Assembly: GCA_037501455.1 (NCBI GenBank)
Contig: CM074863.1
Location: 57,269,501-57,333,500 of the forward strand
DNA: 64,000 nt
Direction of reading: 5' to 3'
From: Lantana camara
Taxonomy: Eukaryota > Streptophyta > Magnoliopsida > Lamiales > Verbenaceae
The notes under the pieces were generated by a model. It did not search any database. It saw only the letters and a program-made list of their open reading frames with translations, and was not told the DNA's origin. Positions 12,236 through 23,390 of this stretch are shown piece by piece. Within the stretch, counting starts at the first letter, position 1. The number at the start of each line of letters is the position of its first letter. Position numbers and translations under genes: made by a program.

Positions 12236-12258
12236 TTTACTAACGATTCTTCTTGCAG
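12236..12258 (+). other. Putative branch point and 3' splice site before gag (E1)
   Basis: TACTAAC is followed about 14 nt later by TTCTTCTTGCAG, ending at 12258, nine bases upstream of the gag ATG. The 470-bp leader between primer site and gag would then be partly intronic. The signal is unchanged in E2 and E3. The matching donor is not obvious. Confidence 0.4.
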
Positions 12259-12267
12259 GTTTAAAAT

Positions 12268-14269
12268 ATGACTGAAGAACGAAATGAACAGCCTCCAATG
12301 GACGTCAACTTTGTCCTCCGTGCAATGCAACAACAATTTGATAGGTTGAACGTACAATTTGGTAAGATTCGGGATCGATTGGAGCAAAATGATGAACGGG
12401 TGACTCAATTGCAACAAAATGCTCTCCTGGCTAGGAGACCAAACCGACGACCAGCCGATCTCGGTATCAATCCTCGTGATGGACTTGATGACGAAGAGGA
12501 TGACATGGATGAGGTTGCATCAAATGCCTCTTCAAGGAGAGATCATAGACGTCCAAGATACCAACAACCACGAAGAGGAAGAGGGGTAATTGACAATAAC
12601 CTCGGATCTATCAAGCTTTCTATTCCTTCCTTCAAAGGACAAAATGACCCGGAAGCTTACATTGAATGGGAACGAAAGGTGGAGTTAATTTATGATTGCC
12701 ACAACTATTCGGAAGGGAAAAAGGTAAAACTTGTAGCCGTATCCTTTACGGACTTTGCTATTGTATGGTGGGATCAAGTGGTGATAAGTAGATGAAGAAG
12801 TGGTGAGTACCCTATTGAAACATAGGGTGAGATGAAGGTGGTTATGAGGAAGAGGTTCGTACCTCCTCACTACTATCGGGACCTACACCTTAAGTTGCAA
12901 AGTTTGAGGCAAGGGTTCAAAACGGTAGAGGAATACTACAAAGAAATGGAGATGGCAATGATTCGAGCAAATATTGAGGAGGATCGTGAGGCAACCATGG
13001 CTCGGTTCATATGTGGTCTCAACAGAGAGATGGCCAATGTAGTGGAACTTCATCACTATGTTGAACTTGAGGAAGTGGTCCATATGGCTATCAAGGTGGA
13101 GAGACAATTTAAGAAGGGACGGACTGTGGTTAAGCGTGATGATTCAAATACCTCTAAACCAAAGTGGAATTCTTCACCAAAAACAGTCGAAAAACCTTCA
13201 AAACCAAAGGAGGATCCACCTACAACAAAGGGTTCGTTTGAGAAAGGTAACACCTCTACACATCGCAATCGTGATATTAAATGCTTTAAATGTCAAAGAG
13301 CAGGTCATATAATGTCTCAATGTCCAAACAAAAGAGCCATGATCTTGTTAGACAATGGAGAACTTGAAACCGAAAGTGAGGGTGATGGTAGAGGCCTTGA
13401 AACATCGGATGAGGCAAGTGATGTTGAGCATGCGGTTGTGGGCCGAAGTTTGGTGGTTCTAAGAGCTTTGCACATCCAAGCTCTTGAGGATAAAGATGAA
13501 CAACAAAGGGAAAACATCTTTTACACACGGTGTCATGTTAAGGAGCGAGTGTGTGGGCTGATCAATGACAGCTGGAGTTGCATGAACGTGGCTAGTAAAT
13601 TGATGGTGGAAAGGCTCAGCCTTAAAACCTTAAAGCACCCGAGACCTTATAAGCTCCAATGGCTGAATGAACATGGTGAAATGAAGGTAAGAAAACAAGT
13701 TCTTATCTCCTTTTCAATTGGCAAATACATGGATGAGGTTCTTTGTGATGTCGTACCAATGCAAGCTGGCCATATATTGCTTGGAAGGTCATAGCAATTT
13801 GATAGACGAACAGTGCATGATGGCTACAAGAATCGATATAGTTTTAGCAAGGATGGGCGAAACATCACCTTGGCACCTTTACCACCAAGCCAAGTGTATG
13901 AAGAACGGTGCCAAATTAAGAAATTCATTTCAGCTTCTTCAAAACAAAGTGATTGTAATAGTGAGAAAGAATGTGAAAAAGAAAAAGAAAAAGAGCGTGA
14001 AAAAGAAAAAGAGAAGGAAAAAGAAAAAGAGAGTAACAGAAAAGAAGAGGGAGAAAAGAAACAAGTTCAAAAGAAAGAAAGAAAAAAAGTGAGTTTCTTT
14101 ATAAAAGAAAAAGAGATTGAGGGGGTGATAAAAAAAGAAAAGCTTGTGATGATGATGATGTATAAAAACATATTTATTTCATCTAATGAAACCCCTCCCT
14201 TGCCTAGTGTTGTTTCTTTTCTCTTGCAGGAGTTTGAGGATGTATTCCCGGAGGAAATACCACCCGGTT
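12268..14269 (+). pseudogene. E1 gag-protease region, broken
   Basis: Ty3-type gag (capsid region about residues 115-260), a CCHC knuckle (CFKCQRAGHIMSQC) near 13283, and the retropepsin region. Compared with the open copies E2 and E3, this one has TGA at 12793-12795 and a TAG (Trp lost) near 12823 in gag, and another TAG (Trp lost) at 13792-13794 after protease. The protease Asp-Ser-Gly is Asp-Ser-Trp here. A Lys/Glu-rich tract follows (about 13963-14090). The reading frame is then cut by solo LTR J just before the RT leader and resumes at 17868 after a 5-bp duplication. Start chosen by homology and the nearby splice-like signal. Confidence 0.85.
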
Positions 14270-14942
14270 TGTGACACCCCGACTTTCAGACCGTACAGGT
14301 ATGACGTATGTGCGCATTTAAAATTATTATTTACGCATTTTATTTTTATGCTAATTGTTTATTTGAATTATTTAATTTTAATTACTATATGAATTATTTG
14401 AATTTATATGAAATATTTGAATTATATGTCAAAATTTGCTTTAAGTGATTTATGATATGTGAATTTAATTCCCGAGCAAGCTAATTTCGTAAATTATGTG
14501 ATTTATTTGCGTTGAGGGCTTAATTGTACGATTTTATTTAATTTTGGACTTAATTGAAAATTTGAATAGGGCTTATTTGACACTTTTTGAAAGTTTTGGA
14601 TCTAATTGAAAATAGCCTTTTTAATAGAATTTTAATTATTTTTAATTCGTTAAAATTGATTATATTTTATTTATTTTATTTATTAATTCTTGAATTTGAA
14701 TTTTATTATTGGAATAATATGCCTATTTGTTGAAATGAGTTGCGTTCGTGTTCGAATTGAGATCGAAATTTCGTGCCTTTTTAATATGTTGGAGTTTTAT
14801 GAGTCGTGAACTTGAATACATGCTCGTTATGTGTTTTTGGGTTTATTTGTCGGGTTTTCGGGAGTTGTTTTCGTTGGGTGACCTAAAGGGGGCTAAAGTG
14901 TACTTAGCGCACCTTGGGTTCCGGGTAGCATATCTTGAGCTC

Positions 14943-14972
14943 GGGAATTCGGATTCGAATTCCGTCACCTCC
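14943..14972 (+). promoter_or_regulatory. Conserved block upstream of exon 1 (LTR J)
   Basis: GGAATTCGGATTCGAATTCC, a near-palindrome, is followed by a GTCACCTCCG segment. Counterparts occur in H, D2 and B at the same relative position, 340-380 nt upstream of the first donor. It may be part of the promoter. Confidence 0.35.
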
Positions 14973-15315
14973 GCTGGACTCGTTTCGACGATTCGAGTGC
15001 AATGGAATAGACCTTGTAATTTTTGGACCTCATTTGATACCCCGAAATAAGCCCGTAACTTTGTCTCGTGCTCATATGACCACCTTTCACTAATTTGCAC
15101 ATAAGTCCCTCAATTCTTGGCCAATTGCCCTCAAACCTGGACCCACACTCCACTAACTCAGCCTATTATCACCCCATACCCTTTTCATCTCGATCCATAC
15201 ACAAGAGAAAGGATGAAAATCTGAACTTTGGAGCAGCAGCAGTGAATTCCCGTCACTTTCACCCTAGGGGAGATTTTGAGCTCCAATATCCATTTTCTTC
15301 CAACATCTTCAAGGG

Positions 15316-17456
15316 GTAAGCTTATATTTGATATGTACATGCTTATATGATCATTTTCATCTAAGAAATTCAGAATTTGATCCACTTTTGATTGAGTTTT
15401 TGATCCTTGAAGTGAATAGTTAGGTTTTGCTCCATAATTTGAATTCTATGACTTTCCTTAAGTTATGACTTGAATTGATGCATGGAAAGTGATCTCTTAT
15501 GCTTCATTTATTGCTATTTATACCTGAATTTGATGGTAGTTGAGTTATATGAGAGTTACCATTAGTGTTCATGAGGTTTTGGAAGTCATATACTTGAGTT
15601 TTGCATCATTTTCCTTGCCTCCAGCTGCTGTTCATTTTCAGCTTTGTTTGCGGGAGTATATGTCCTGATTGCTGCTGAATTTCTTGCCTTTTCTTGTCCC
15701 TTTGAGTTGGTAATTTGATTGGTATGAGAAGCAGGGCATAACAGGGCTGAACTTACCTCTTTGCTGCGTCTTAATTGTCTCCCCGGCCGGGGAGATTTCA
15801 TTCATGAAAGTACCCGGCCGGGTACGTGCTATGCAGAAACCTTCTGCATCGAATGTACCCGGGAGGGTACTTCTGTGAAGAAATTCTCCCCCGGGCGGGG
15901 AGATGCTGATGATCCGCTGCACCCCTTTTTCCTTCATTCTTTTGATTGCATGATACGTGGGCTTTGCATGGTTAATGTGATGAATGTGTAAGTTGTGATC
16001 ATTACATGGTTTAATGCATGGATTTCTTTTGTCCCTTTTTGCATGATTGTAACGTGAGGATGCATGGATGATGAGGTTACCTTATGAATATGTTTAATTG
16101 AGAACTTTGCATGAATGTCACTTATATTAATTGTGTTTTTAAGTGTGTTAGGGGCTGGTACGTGTATATATATGTATAGGATATGTTATATATGTGTAAT
16201 ATATGTATATATGTATTACACGTAATATATGATATATATATATATATATAAATATTATGTTATATGTTTAATTAAATTAATTTAAGTGCTTTAATTTGAT
16301 AGTTTAATTTATAAATGTTGTCTTATGATTTTATATGAATTCTTATGCATGAAATGTGTAATCTAAATGTGATTTTATGATTTAGATTATTTGTTATGAA
16401 CTATTAATTAATTCATGGGATGATATGATACGTTTTGTATGAGTTTTGAATTTAAATGACTTAAGTGATGCATTCTTGCATTTCATTTGCATCATTTGCA
16501 TTTATGAGCATTGCCGGGCATCTAATTGGTACATTATTGAGTCTAAGTCTCGGGTCTTGTCTTCTTTTGTTTCAGAGCCTCTTCCGGAAGTTCGTGAGCC
16601 CGAGGTTTAAGTGTTTGTTCGCCGTTTTGCCTTCCTTCTACTTTTGCAAAGGTGAGGTTAGGATCCTTTATATTAGATAAGCGACCTAAGACCTATTACA
16701 TGTTGTTTTCTTACCCCGTATGCGAATATATATCTTATATCTATATATATATATTAAATACGAGTGCTTAAGCTATGTTATGATTTTGTGAAATAAGCTT
16801 TACGTTTTCGAAATTGGTATGAGTATTGGCATAACTAAGCTATGTTTTGAAATTCGTTATTCGTATATGATATGTATGAGCGAGTTGTACCCTGAAAGAT
16901 AGGAGTTTGGTTTGATTTGATTTGTTGGGCCCCGGAGACGTGGGTAAGGGAGACCCGGGACGACCACGGGGTCGCCGGTTATGATCCCTGTACACGCTCT
17001 CATTTGAGATATTCACGTGCGACCTATGGAGGTTGGGAAGGCGTGGTATCTTGAGCCCTCGGTGGATAACCGGGGAAGGCATATCGTGGGTTAGCTACCC
17101 CGTATGTGTTTGGTAGTGTAGGTGTTAGGGTTTGATTCCCGATGCACCATGGATGTGAGGTTGGAATTGTGATTTGAATTCGATTTTATGTTATGTTTGA
17201 TGGAGTAAGGGATAGTCCATTCTCGCCGGACTTATGTTTATGTTATGTTTGACAGATTATGGATCGAGATAGGTTTTCCTTTTTATTATATGCTGTCTTT
17301 TGAAAATGATTTGGTATGTAAAACCCTAGCCTCGATTCATGACTATCACCTTTGTAATATGCTCTGCTCTATATGTATTTAGGCGTGGGTGTGCGTTTAG
17401 CCCCCTCACTCAGTCGAGGTTTGACTAACCCCTCTCTTTTCCCACCTTCAGTGCAG
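15316..17456 (+). other. Putative spliced leader in LTR J
   Basis: First donor GGG/GTAAGC at 15316; acceptor TTTTGTTTCAG ending 16575; exon 2 16576-16651 (76 nt); second donor AAAG/GTGAGGTT at 16652; third acceptor around CAGTGCAG ending 17456, just before a GAGCTAGGCGGGG box. All five signals have counterparts in the H LTRs. Confidence 0.5.
15779..15902. repeat. Palindrome array in LTR J (CCCGGCCGGG type)
   Basis: Four palindromes in an A-B-B'-A' order: CTCCCCGGCCGGGGAG at 15779, TACCCGGCCGGGTA near 15811, TACCCGGGAGGGTA near 15856, and CTCCCCCGGGCGGGGAG near 15886. All lie in the first putative intron. Confidence 0.85.
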
Positions 17457-17867
17457 GTTGTTTCGAGCTAGGCGGGGAAGTGCGAGTCTTGGTCTTGTAC
17501 TTGGGTGTCCAGGTCGAGTTGCATTCATACTTCTTGCATTTTGGACACTCTTATTATGTATTTGATATCATGACTTGTCTTTTGGAGAATTATGGGCTTT
17601 TGATGTAAATACTCGATCTTTTGGGCCGTGAGGCCATTGTATAGGATGTAAATGTTAGCTATAGAGCTCTTTTCGATCCTTATGTTATTGCTTCTGCATT
17701 TATATGTTTGTTTTGCGTGCTTTATCTGAGTTTTAGCCCCGCTTAGCCTAGGGAGTGAGTGTTGGTTCCGTTCGCTTAGACTTGGACTGATGTATGGAAA
17801 TCCATTTCATATGTGGGTTTGGGTTTAGGTGTGGGGGATGTGGTGGCCCACCGCTCTGGGCGTCACA

Positions 17868-19275
17868 CGGTTTACCTCCTATACGAGGAATAGAACACCA
17901 AATCGACCTCATCCCTGGGGCTGCCATCCCAAACCGACCAGCTTACCGAAGCACCCCTTAAGAGACGAAAGAGCTTCAAAAACAAGTTGAAGAGTTTCTT
18001 GCAAAGGGATATGTGCGTGAGAGCATGAGTCCATGTGTTGTTCCGGTTCTTTTGGTGCCTAAAAAGGATGGTACTTGGCGAAGGTGCGTGGATTGTAAGG
18101 CTGTCAACAAGATCACGGTAAAGTATCGTTATCCCATACCTCGCCTTGATGATATGATTGATGAATTGCATGGTTCTACAATCTTCACTAAAATTGATTT
18201 GAAAAGTGGTTATCACCAAATAAGAATGCAAGAAGGTGATGAATGGAAAACAGCTTTTAAAACTAAGCATGGATTGTATAAGTGGTTAGTAATGCCTTTT
18301 GGCTTAACTAATGCACCTAGTACCTTCATGAGATTGATGAATCATGTATTGCGTGCTTATATTGGTAAATTCGTAGTGGTTTACTCTGATGATATACTGA
18401 TCTTTAGCCGTAATTTGCATGAACATATTGAGCATTTGAGGTTAGTACTTGAGGTACCAAGGTATGAAAAGTTATATGCTAATCTTAAGAAGTGTAGCTT
18501 TTGCATGGATAGAGTCGTGTTCCTTGGATTTGTTGTGAGTGCAGGTGGTATAGAGGTAGATGAAGAAAAGGTTAAGGCAATCAAAAAGTGGCCTACACCC
18601 AAGACCATCACGGAAGTAAGGAGTTTTCATGGTTTGGTCGGGTTCTATAGGAGATTCGTGCCCAATTTCAGCACCATAGCTGCCCCCTTAACGGAAATCA
18701 TCAAGAAAAGCGTGGGATTTAAGTGGGGAGAAGCTCAAGAAATGGCATTCCAAACATTGAAAACAAAGCTAAGTTAAGCTCCTCTTTTACTTTTACCGGA
18801 TTTTTCTAAAGCCTTTGAAATCGAATGTGATGCTTCAGGTGTTGGTATAGGTGTTGTGCTCATGCAAAAGAAGAAACCAATTGCATACTTTAGTGAGAAA
18901 CTCAATGGGGTTGTATTGAACTACTCTACTTATGACAAGGAGCTCTATGCCTTAATTAGGGCCTTAGAGATGTGGCAACATTACTTGTGGTCGAAAGAGT
19001 TCATCATTCATACGGATCATGAGTCATTAAAACATTTGAAGGGGCAAGGAAGTTTGAACCGAAGGCATGCTCGCTGGGTTGAATTTATAGAGATGTTTTC
19101 TTATGTGATTCGGTACAAGCAAGGTAAGGATAATGTTGTTGCTGATGCCTTATCACGAAGGTACGTTCTTCTCTCTACCTTAAGTGCTAAATTCATGGGA
19201 TTTGATCATATTAAGGAACTATACTTGAGTGATTCTGATTTTGCTGAAATATTTACATCTTGTGAACAAAAGCCT
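17868..19275 (+). pseudogene. E1 reverse transcriptase and RNase H
   Basis: This continues the E1 polyprotein. RT motifs: [11 protein letters not shown], the CVDC box, [23 protein letters not shown] and the catalytic YSDD at 18382-18393 (the Ty3 norm is Y/F-x-DD, so both Asp remain). RNase H follows with FEIECDASG near 18822, TDHESLKHL and ADALSRR near 19141. TAA at 17959-17961 and TAA at 18775-18777 are both also present in E3. LTR I cuts the sequence shortly after ADALSRR, so integrase is absent. Chromovirus affinity is clear; I favour the CRM lineage from memory of its RT leader. Confidence 0.88.
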
Positions 19276-20073
19276 TGTGACACCCTGATAATTGAAAAAG
19301 TAAGACAAAGATAAAATGGGAAAAATATCACGTCATAACATGCATACATATTATTTGGCATATTAACTGTGCAATTTACTTTTTTATTTATAATGTTACT
19401 TGATTCAATTATATTTATAAAATAATTACATATTTATTTGACAAAAATGTTTATATGTGAATTTAGATTTTATAATTACTAATTTTGAATAGACAAAAAT
19501 ATTCACATTATAGTAAACAAGCTTTCAATTAAAATATTTTAATAACTTAAATAATCATATGTATGTTCGAAACTTAAGACTGAATATTAATAATTCCTAA
19601 AAGTCCAATATTCATTAAATTGCTCACGAATAGTTGTATGATGTGCAACTATTTGCTGCATAACTATGATTAATATTTTATTATATATGTTATAAAAATA
19701 TTATTCTCTTACTTAGCTCTGAAGATATAACTATATCTACCATTTTATTAAACAATTACCACAAACATTTTTCTTGTTGAGCCACGTCAATTTTGGCATG
19801 AATCAACATTCTTGAGAAAACAAATATAATTCAACTATCTTTACCTTTTCATTCATTCTAACTCTTCCTTTCAGTTTGGGACAGACAAGAAGGTACGGTT
19901 TCTTCCATGATTATCCAATAAAATTGTTACCAAATGAATTGTTTAATGATTCATCTTCTTTTCTAATTTTGTTGTGATTCAGCAATGAATATGTTCTTAA
20001 TTATAATCATTATTTTTAATTTCAAGTACACCCAAGCCCATTAATTGACTGTACACACAAGTCTTGAAGCACG

Positions 20074-20137
<64 letters not shown>

Positions 20138-21392
20138 GAATCACAATCAAATATTAGATTTAAATAATTATTTGGTTTAATTAATTTTATCAGTGAAATT
20201 ATGTTTTTTTTTTTAATTTTATTTCACATATTAATTGTAGTGGGTTTAGATCTAATATTACTAAATGTGTTCTTGATATCTGAATTTCAACTAATTGTTG
20301 ATTGCGGTAGATCAGCCTTTAATTATAATTTAATTAGAGTTTGTAATTAGTTGATTAAGCCCTAAATTAGACTATTCCCATTGAATATAGCTTTTATAAT
20401 ACTAGTGTGTGCGTAGTGTGACCTTATATTTTAAAAATGGTTGATGATTTTTAATTTAAAAGCAAAGAATATATTATGTTCTTGTTGGCATGCTAAAACA
20501 TAAAAGTGGACTCAATTATTCCATATTAGGTACCTTATAATAATTGATAACCCAATTTGTTATGCTAAAATTTAAGAGCAGAATGTCATGTATGTAATAT
20601 TTGATTGATTTTGTCCAACAAGCACATTCTAACATTTAAAGAAGTTATATCTTGTAAACTAGAAAATAAATTTCCATTATAACTGTATGGTGTAGGATAA
20701 AATAAAATACTTTGTACCTTTTTTTTTAAATCAGAAAGGTCCGAAATTATGATTTAGGTGATTGTTTTGCGATTTTGTTGACTTAGTGCATATGTGTATG
20801 TAACGTGCATTTGTTTAACTGGTTTTCAAACTTATTTATTTTACTCAGAGTATTAAGGTCATATTGGAATTTTTAGATTTAGCACATTTTGACCTAGAGT
20901 CGTGTTTGTCCTTTTGTCAGGAGAACTAGGACCAGCTGCAAATCGATACGGTGAGAGAACTTTACCCTTTAAAACTGAAATACGTATATCTATATTATTA
21001 TACCAGCCTTCGTAAGACCTTTATTTGACGATTTCGATTTCTATTACTTTGATGTTATACCTATGTATGCAAATAGTTGTTTAATAATTATTAGTTTTAA
21101 GACAAATGATTTCTTACCTATAAGTACTGCATCAAATCCTTCATTTAGTTTGAAAAGAATCTACCATTCTTGTTAACGAGCTATTCTATTCTATTACTGT
21201 TTGATTGCACTCGTGGGGACGCCCACGGGGTAGTTCCGGGCCACGGGGTTACTCTCAACATCAGATCGGCTGGGCGGTATCGGGCCGCGGTCGTAGCTGT
21301 ACGAGGTAACGCCCACATGTTGACGCTACAATTCGGAGATTCGGAGATGGTCTCGAGTGACTAGCCGAAGAGATGATCTCACGGGCACGTGG
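19276..21392 (+). repeat. LTR of family I, copy 1, cut by LTR D1
   Basis: It starts TGTGACACCCTGATAATTG inside the E1 pol frame; its right end is not seen because D1 interrupts it. It has no coding domains. Splice-like signals resemble the other long LTRs: donor AAG/GTACGG at 19893, acceptor CTTTTGTCAG ending 20920, a 30-nt exon-like piece, and donor CG/GTGAGAG at 20951. The same insertion site and the same D junction occur in E3 (57628-59696), so both predate the duplication. Confidence 0.65.
20080..20134. repeat. (AT)n microsatellite, expanded
   Basis: About 55 bp of AT repeats in LTR I. The I2 copy has only about 12-14 bp here (near 58428-58441). Confidence 0.95.
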
Positions 21393-23252
21393 TGTAACAC
21401 CCCGGAGCGAAGGGTGCCACATCCCCCGCACTAAGGTCTAACACGAGTAACAAAATGGGGAGTTCGTACCCGTATCAAACCATAGCGAACTGGAGACACA
21501 CAAAACACACACCCTCGCTAGGCGACCTAGACCCTCAAGAACTGTGCAATTTAAAATCAGAGTAGCGGAAGCAATTCACCAACATACATAAATCCCAAGA
21601 TCATCACATATATACATATCAAAAATGGGGGAGGGTCAAGTATCCAAGCTACCAAGCTAGATCATATACAAATGTACAATGCCATCACAGCTAAAATAGC
21701 ATAAGTGTATTCAGAATACAAAATCCAGAAATACATAAGCAAAAGAAGGGTAAACTACTACGATGCATGCGGACTCAAGCTATACCACAAGTAACCCAAC
21801 AGACACTTGCCGCCTAGCTTGACTCGGGAGAACCTGCAAACTCAAAAGAAAAGGAAAAAGGGAAAACAACAACGAGGCTTATTCCTAGAGACTAGTGAGG
21901 GGGCTAACTCACGCACCCGATATATATATAGAGCAAAGCAATTAAGAAAAACGAAAGGATTCGTGGACCGAGAGTAGTTTTTGCAAGCCAAAGGTTTCCC
22001 CGTGATATAGGTATACATAAGGGTAAAGAAAAGGTAAAAAGGCCAAAAGCCAAATCCCAAGTTTTAGGTAATTAAGAATCCACTCTCCTTCCATAAATCA
22101 TACAAAACTAAACCAACTCGGCGAGTACGAGTCACACTTCCCAAATTCCACACACACGAAGAACTTAACAAAGAAAAACAAATCATAATCCATCCCCAAC
22201 ACCGGTTGATAGAAGGGTTGATCGGCCCTAACTATCCAAATACACAGACGAGACAAGGTTTAATCACGACCTTGAAACCTTCGATGGTTGCCTCCGCTAG
22301 CTCAAGAGAAACACCCTTCCTCGATCCTCCCAAGGTTGGGGTGAGACTCTCAAATGGAGGTGTTGATGGAAGAGCTCGACGACCCCTCGGCCGTCCCGAG
22401 ATTACCATACCACACTCCGGGGCCTAACCAGATCACGAAAATCACACATACATAACGCAAAGCTTATCTTTCAAAGCCACATCTCGCTTACACACACACA
22501 CTTGCACAAAGCTAAACTTTTCAAACAAAGGCAAAATAGCTTATATATTTGTACAATGCGTTTTCCAACTCTTATAACAAATGGGACAATCCCGCAACAT
22601 ATGTATCATACACATATTTACCATATATTATACGTATTCGCATGCGAGGCTTCAAACCAAATAGGGTCATAGGTCGAATAGCTAAGAGAACAAAAACCTC
22701 ACCTTGTCAACGCGCGTAGTGGAGACAAAAGGGGAAACCGGACACCTAAGGAGCAAGCTCGTCCTCAACAGGAAGATCCTCTGAACAAGACAAACAACAA
22801 GGAACTCTCTAAGACTCAATATGAACCACATTGACGCTCGGTACATGCATATGTATTCTTATGATGCAAATGATATGAAATGACTCCACATTTATGCCAT
22901 TTACGAGCATACAATGCACATAAGAACATATATGATAAACGAGGACGTAAATCAAGTCAAAAATTCATAACGTAAGGCTTAACACATAATATAACAAGTT
23001 AATCATGCGTACACATCATAAATGAGGCAAGAAAGATCAACAAGAAGTAACGAAACGACGAAAGAAACTCCTCCCAGCCGTCACCTACTAAGTGGACACG
23101 GCCATGTCCAAAACGTATAGGAATCGGACACGTCCGTGTCCGATTTAATTAAAATCAGGACCCAAAGTCGAGAGCTTGACACAGCCGTGTCCATTTCTAG
23201 TTATATCCTGACACGGCCGTGTCGTATGTTCGCCTTGGAAAAAAAATAACGC
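21393..23252 (-). repeat. Partial LTR of family D, copy 1
   Basis: It begins TGTAACACCCCGGAGCG and is collinear with D2 (59697-61552) at high identity, in minus orientation. It stops at 23252, where D2 continues for about 1.2 kb more; the missing part is the exon 1 and promoter half. Left flank CGTGG belongs to LTR I. It includes the exon 2 region and the third acceptor (TTTGCAG before a TAGGCGG box). Confidence 0.8.
23094..23222. repeat. Palindrome array in LTR D1 (CACGGCCGTG type)
   Basis: Four degenerate copies of GGACACGGCCGTGTCC, with CGGCCATG, CGTCCGTG and CAGCCGTG variants. Matching units in D2 are at 61398-61526. Confidence 0.85.
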
Positions 23253-23390
23253 TTCAATGATCACACTATCGTAATCGCTTCATTGATCACACTATCGTAA
23301 CGGCCGTGTCATACGTTCGATTAGCATTGACAGTAATTAATTAATTCACTAATTAATTAATCACTTCAATGATCACACTATTGTAATCGC
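23253..23390. other. Scrambled junction with filler DNA
   Basis: D1 ends at AATAACG. Then come two near-copies of a CTTCAATGATCACACTATCG unit, a 19-bp piece CGGCCGTGTCATACGTTCG identical to D2 sequence at 61517-61535, and an ATTAATTA-rich segment, before a third copy of the CTTCAATGATC unit that leads into the K LTR. The arrangement looks like template switching during break repair. Confidence 0.7.

Larger units (their letters stand above)
14270..17867 (+). mobile_element. Solo LTR J (H family) nested in E1 pol
   Basis: It begins TGTGACACCCCGACTTTC and ends GGGCGTCACA, flanked by the 5-bp duplication CGGTT (14265-14269 and 17868-17872). E3 reads through the site near 56220 with one CGGTT, which is the empty site. 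Both ends match the LTR of H, in plus orientation, so it is a relative of H reduced to one LTR of about 3.6 kb. It carries no gag or pol. It differs from H in length and in having CCCGGCCGGG instead of CACGGCCGTG palindromes. Confidence 0.88.

Noticed and set aside
14218..14231. Splice acceptor TTCTCTTGCAG inside E pol
   Set aside because: It encodes conserved residues of the RT leader (LLQEFEDVFPEE), so the likeness is probably coincidental.
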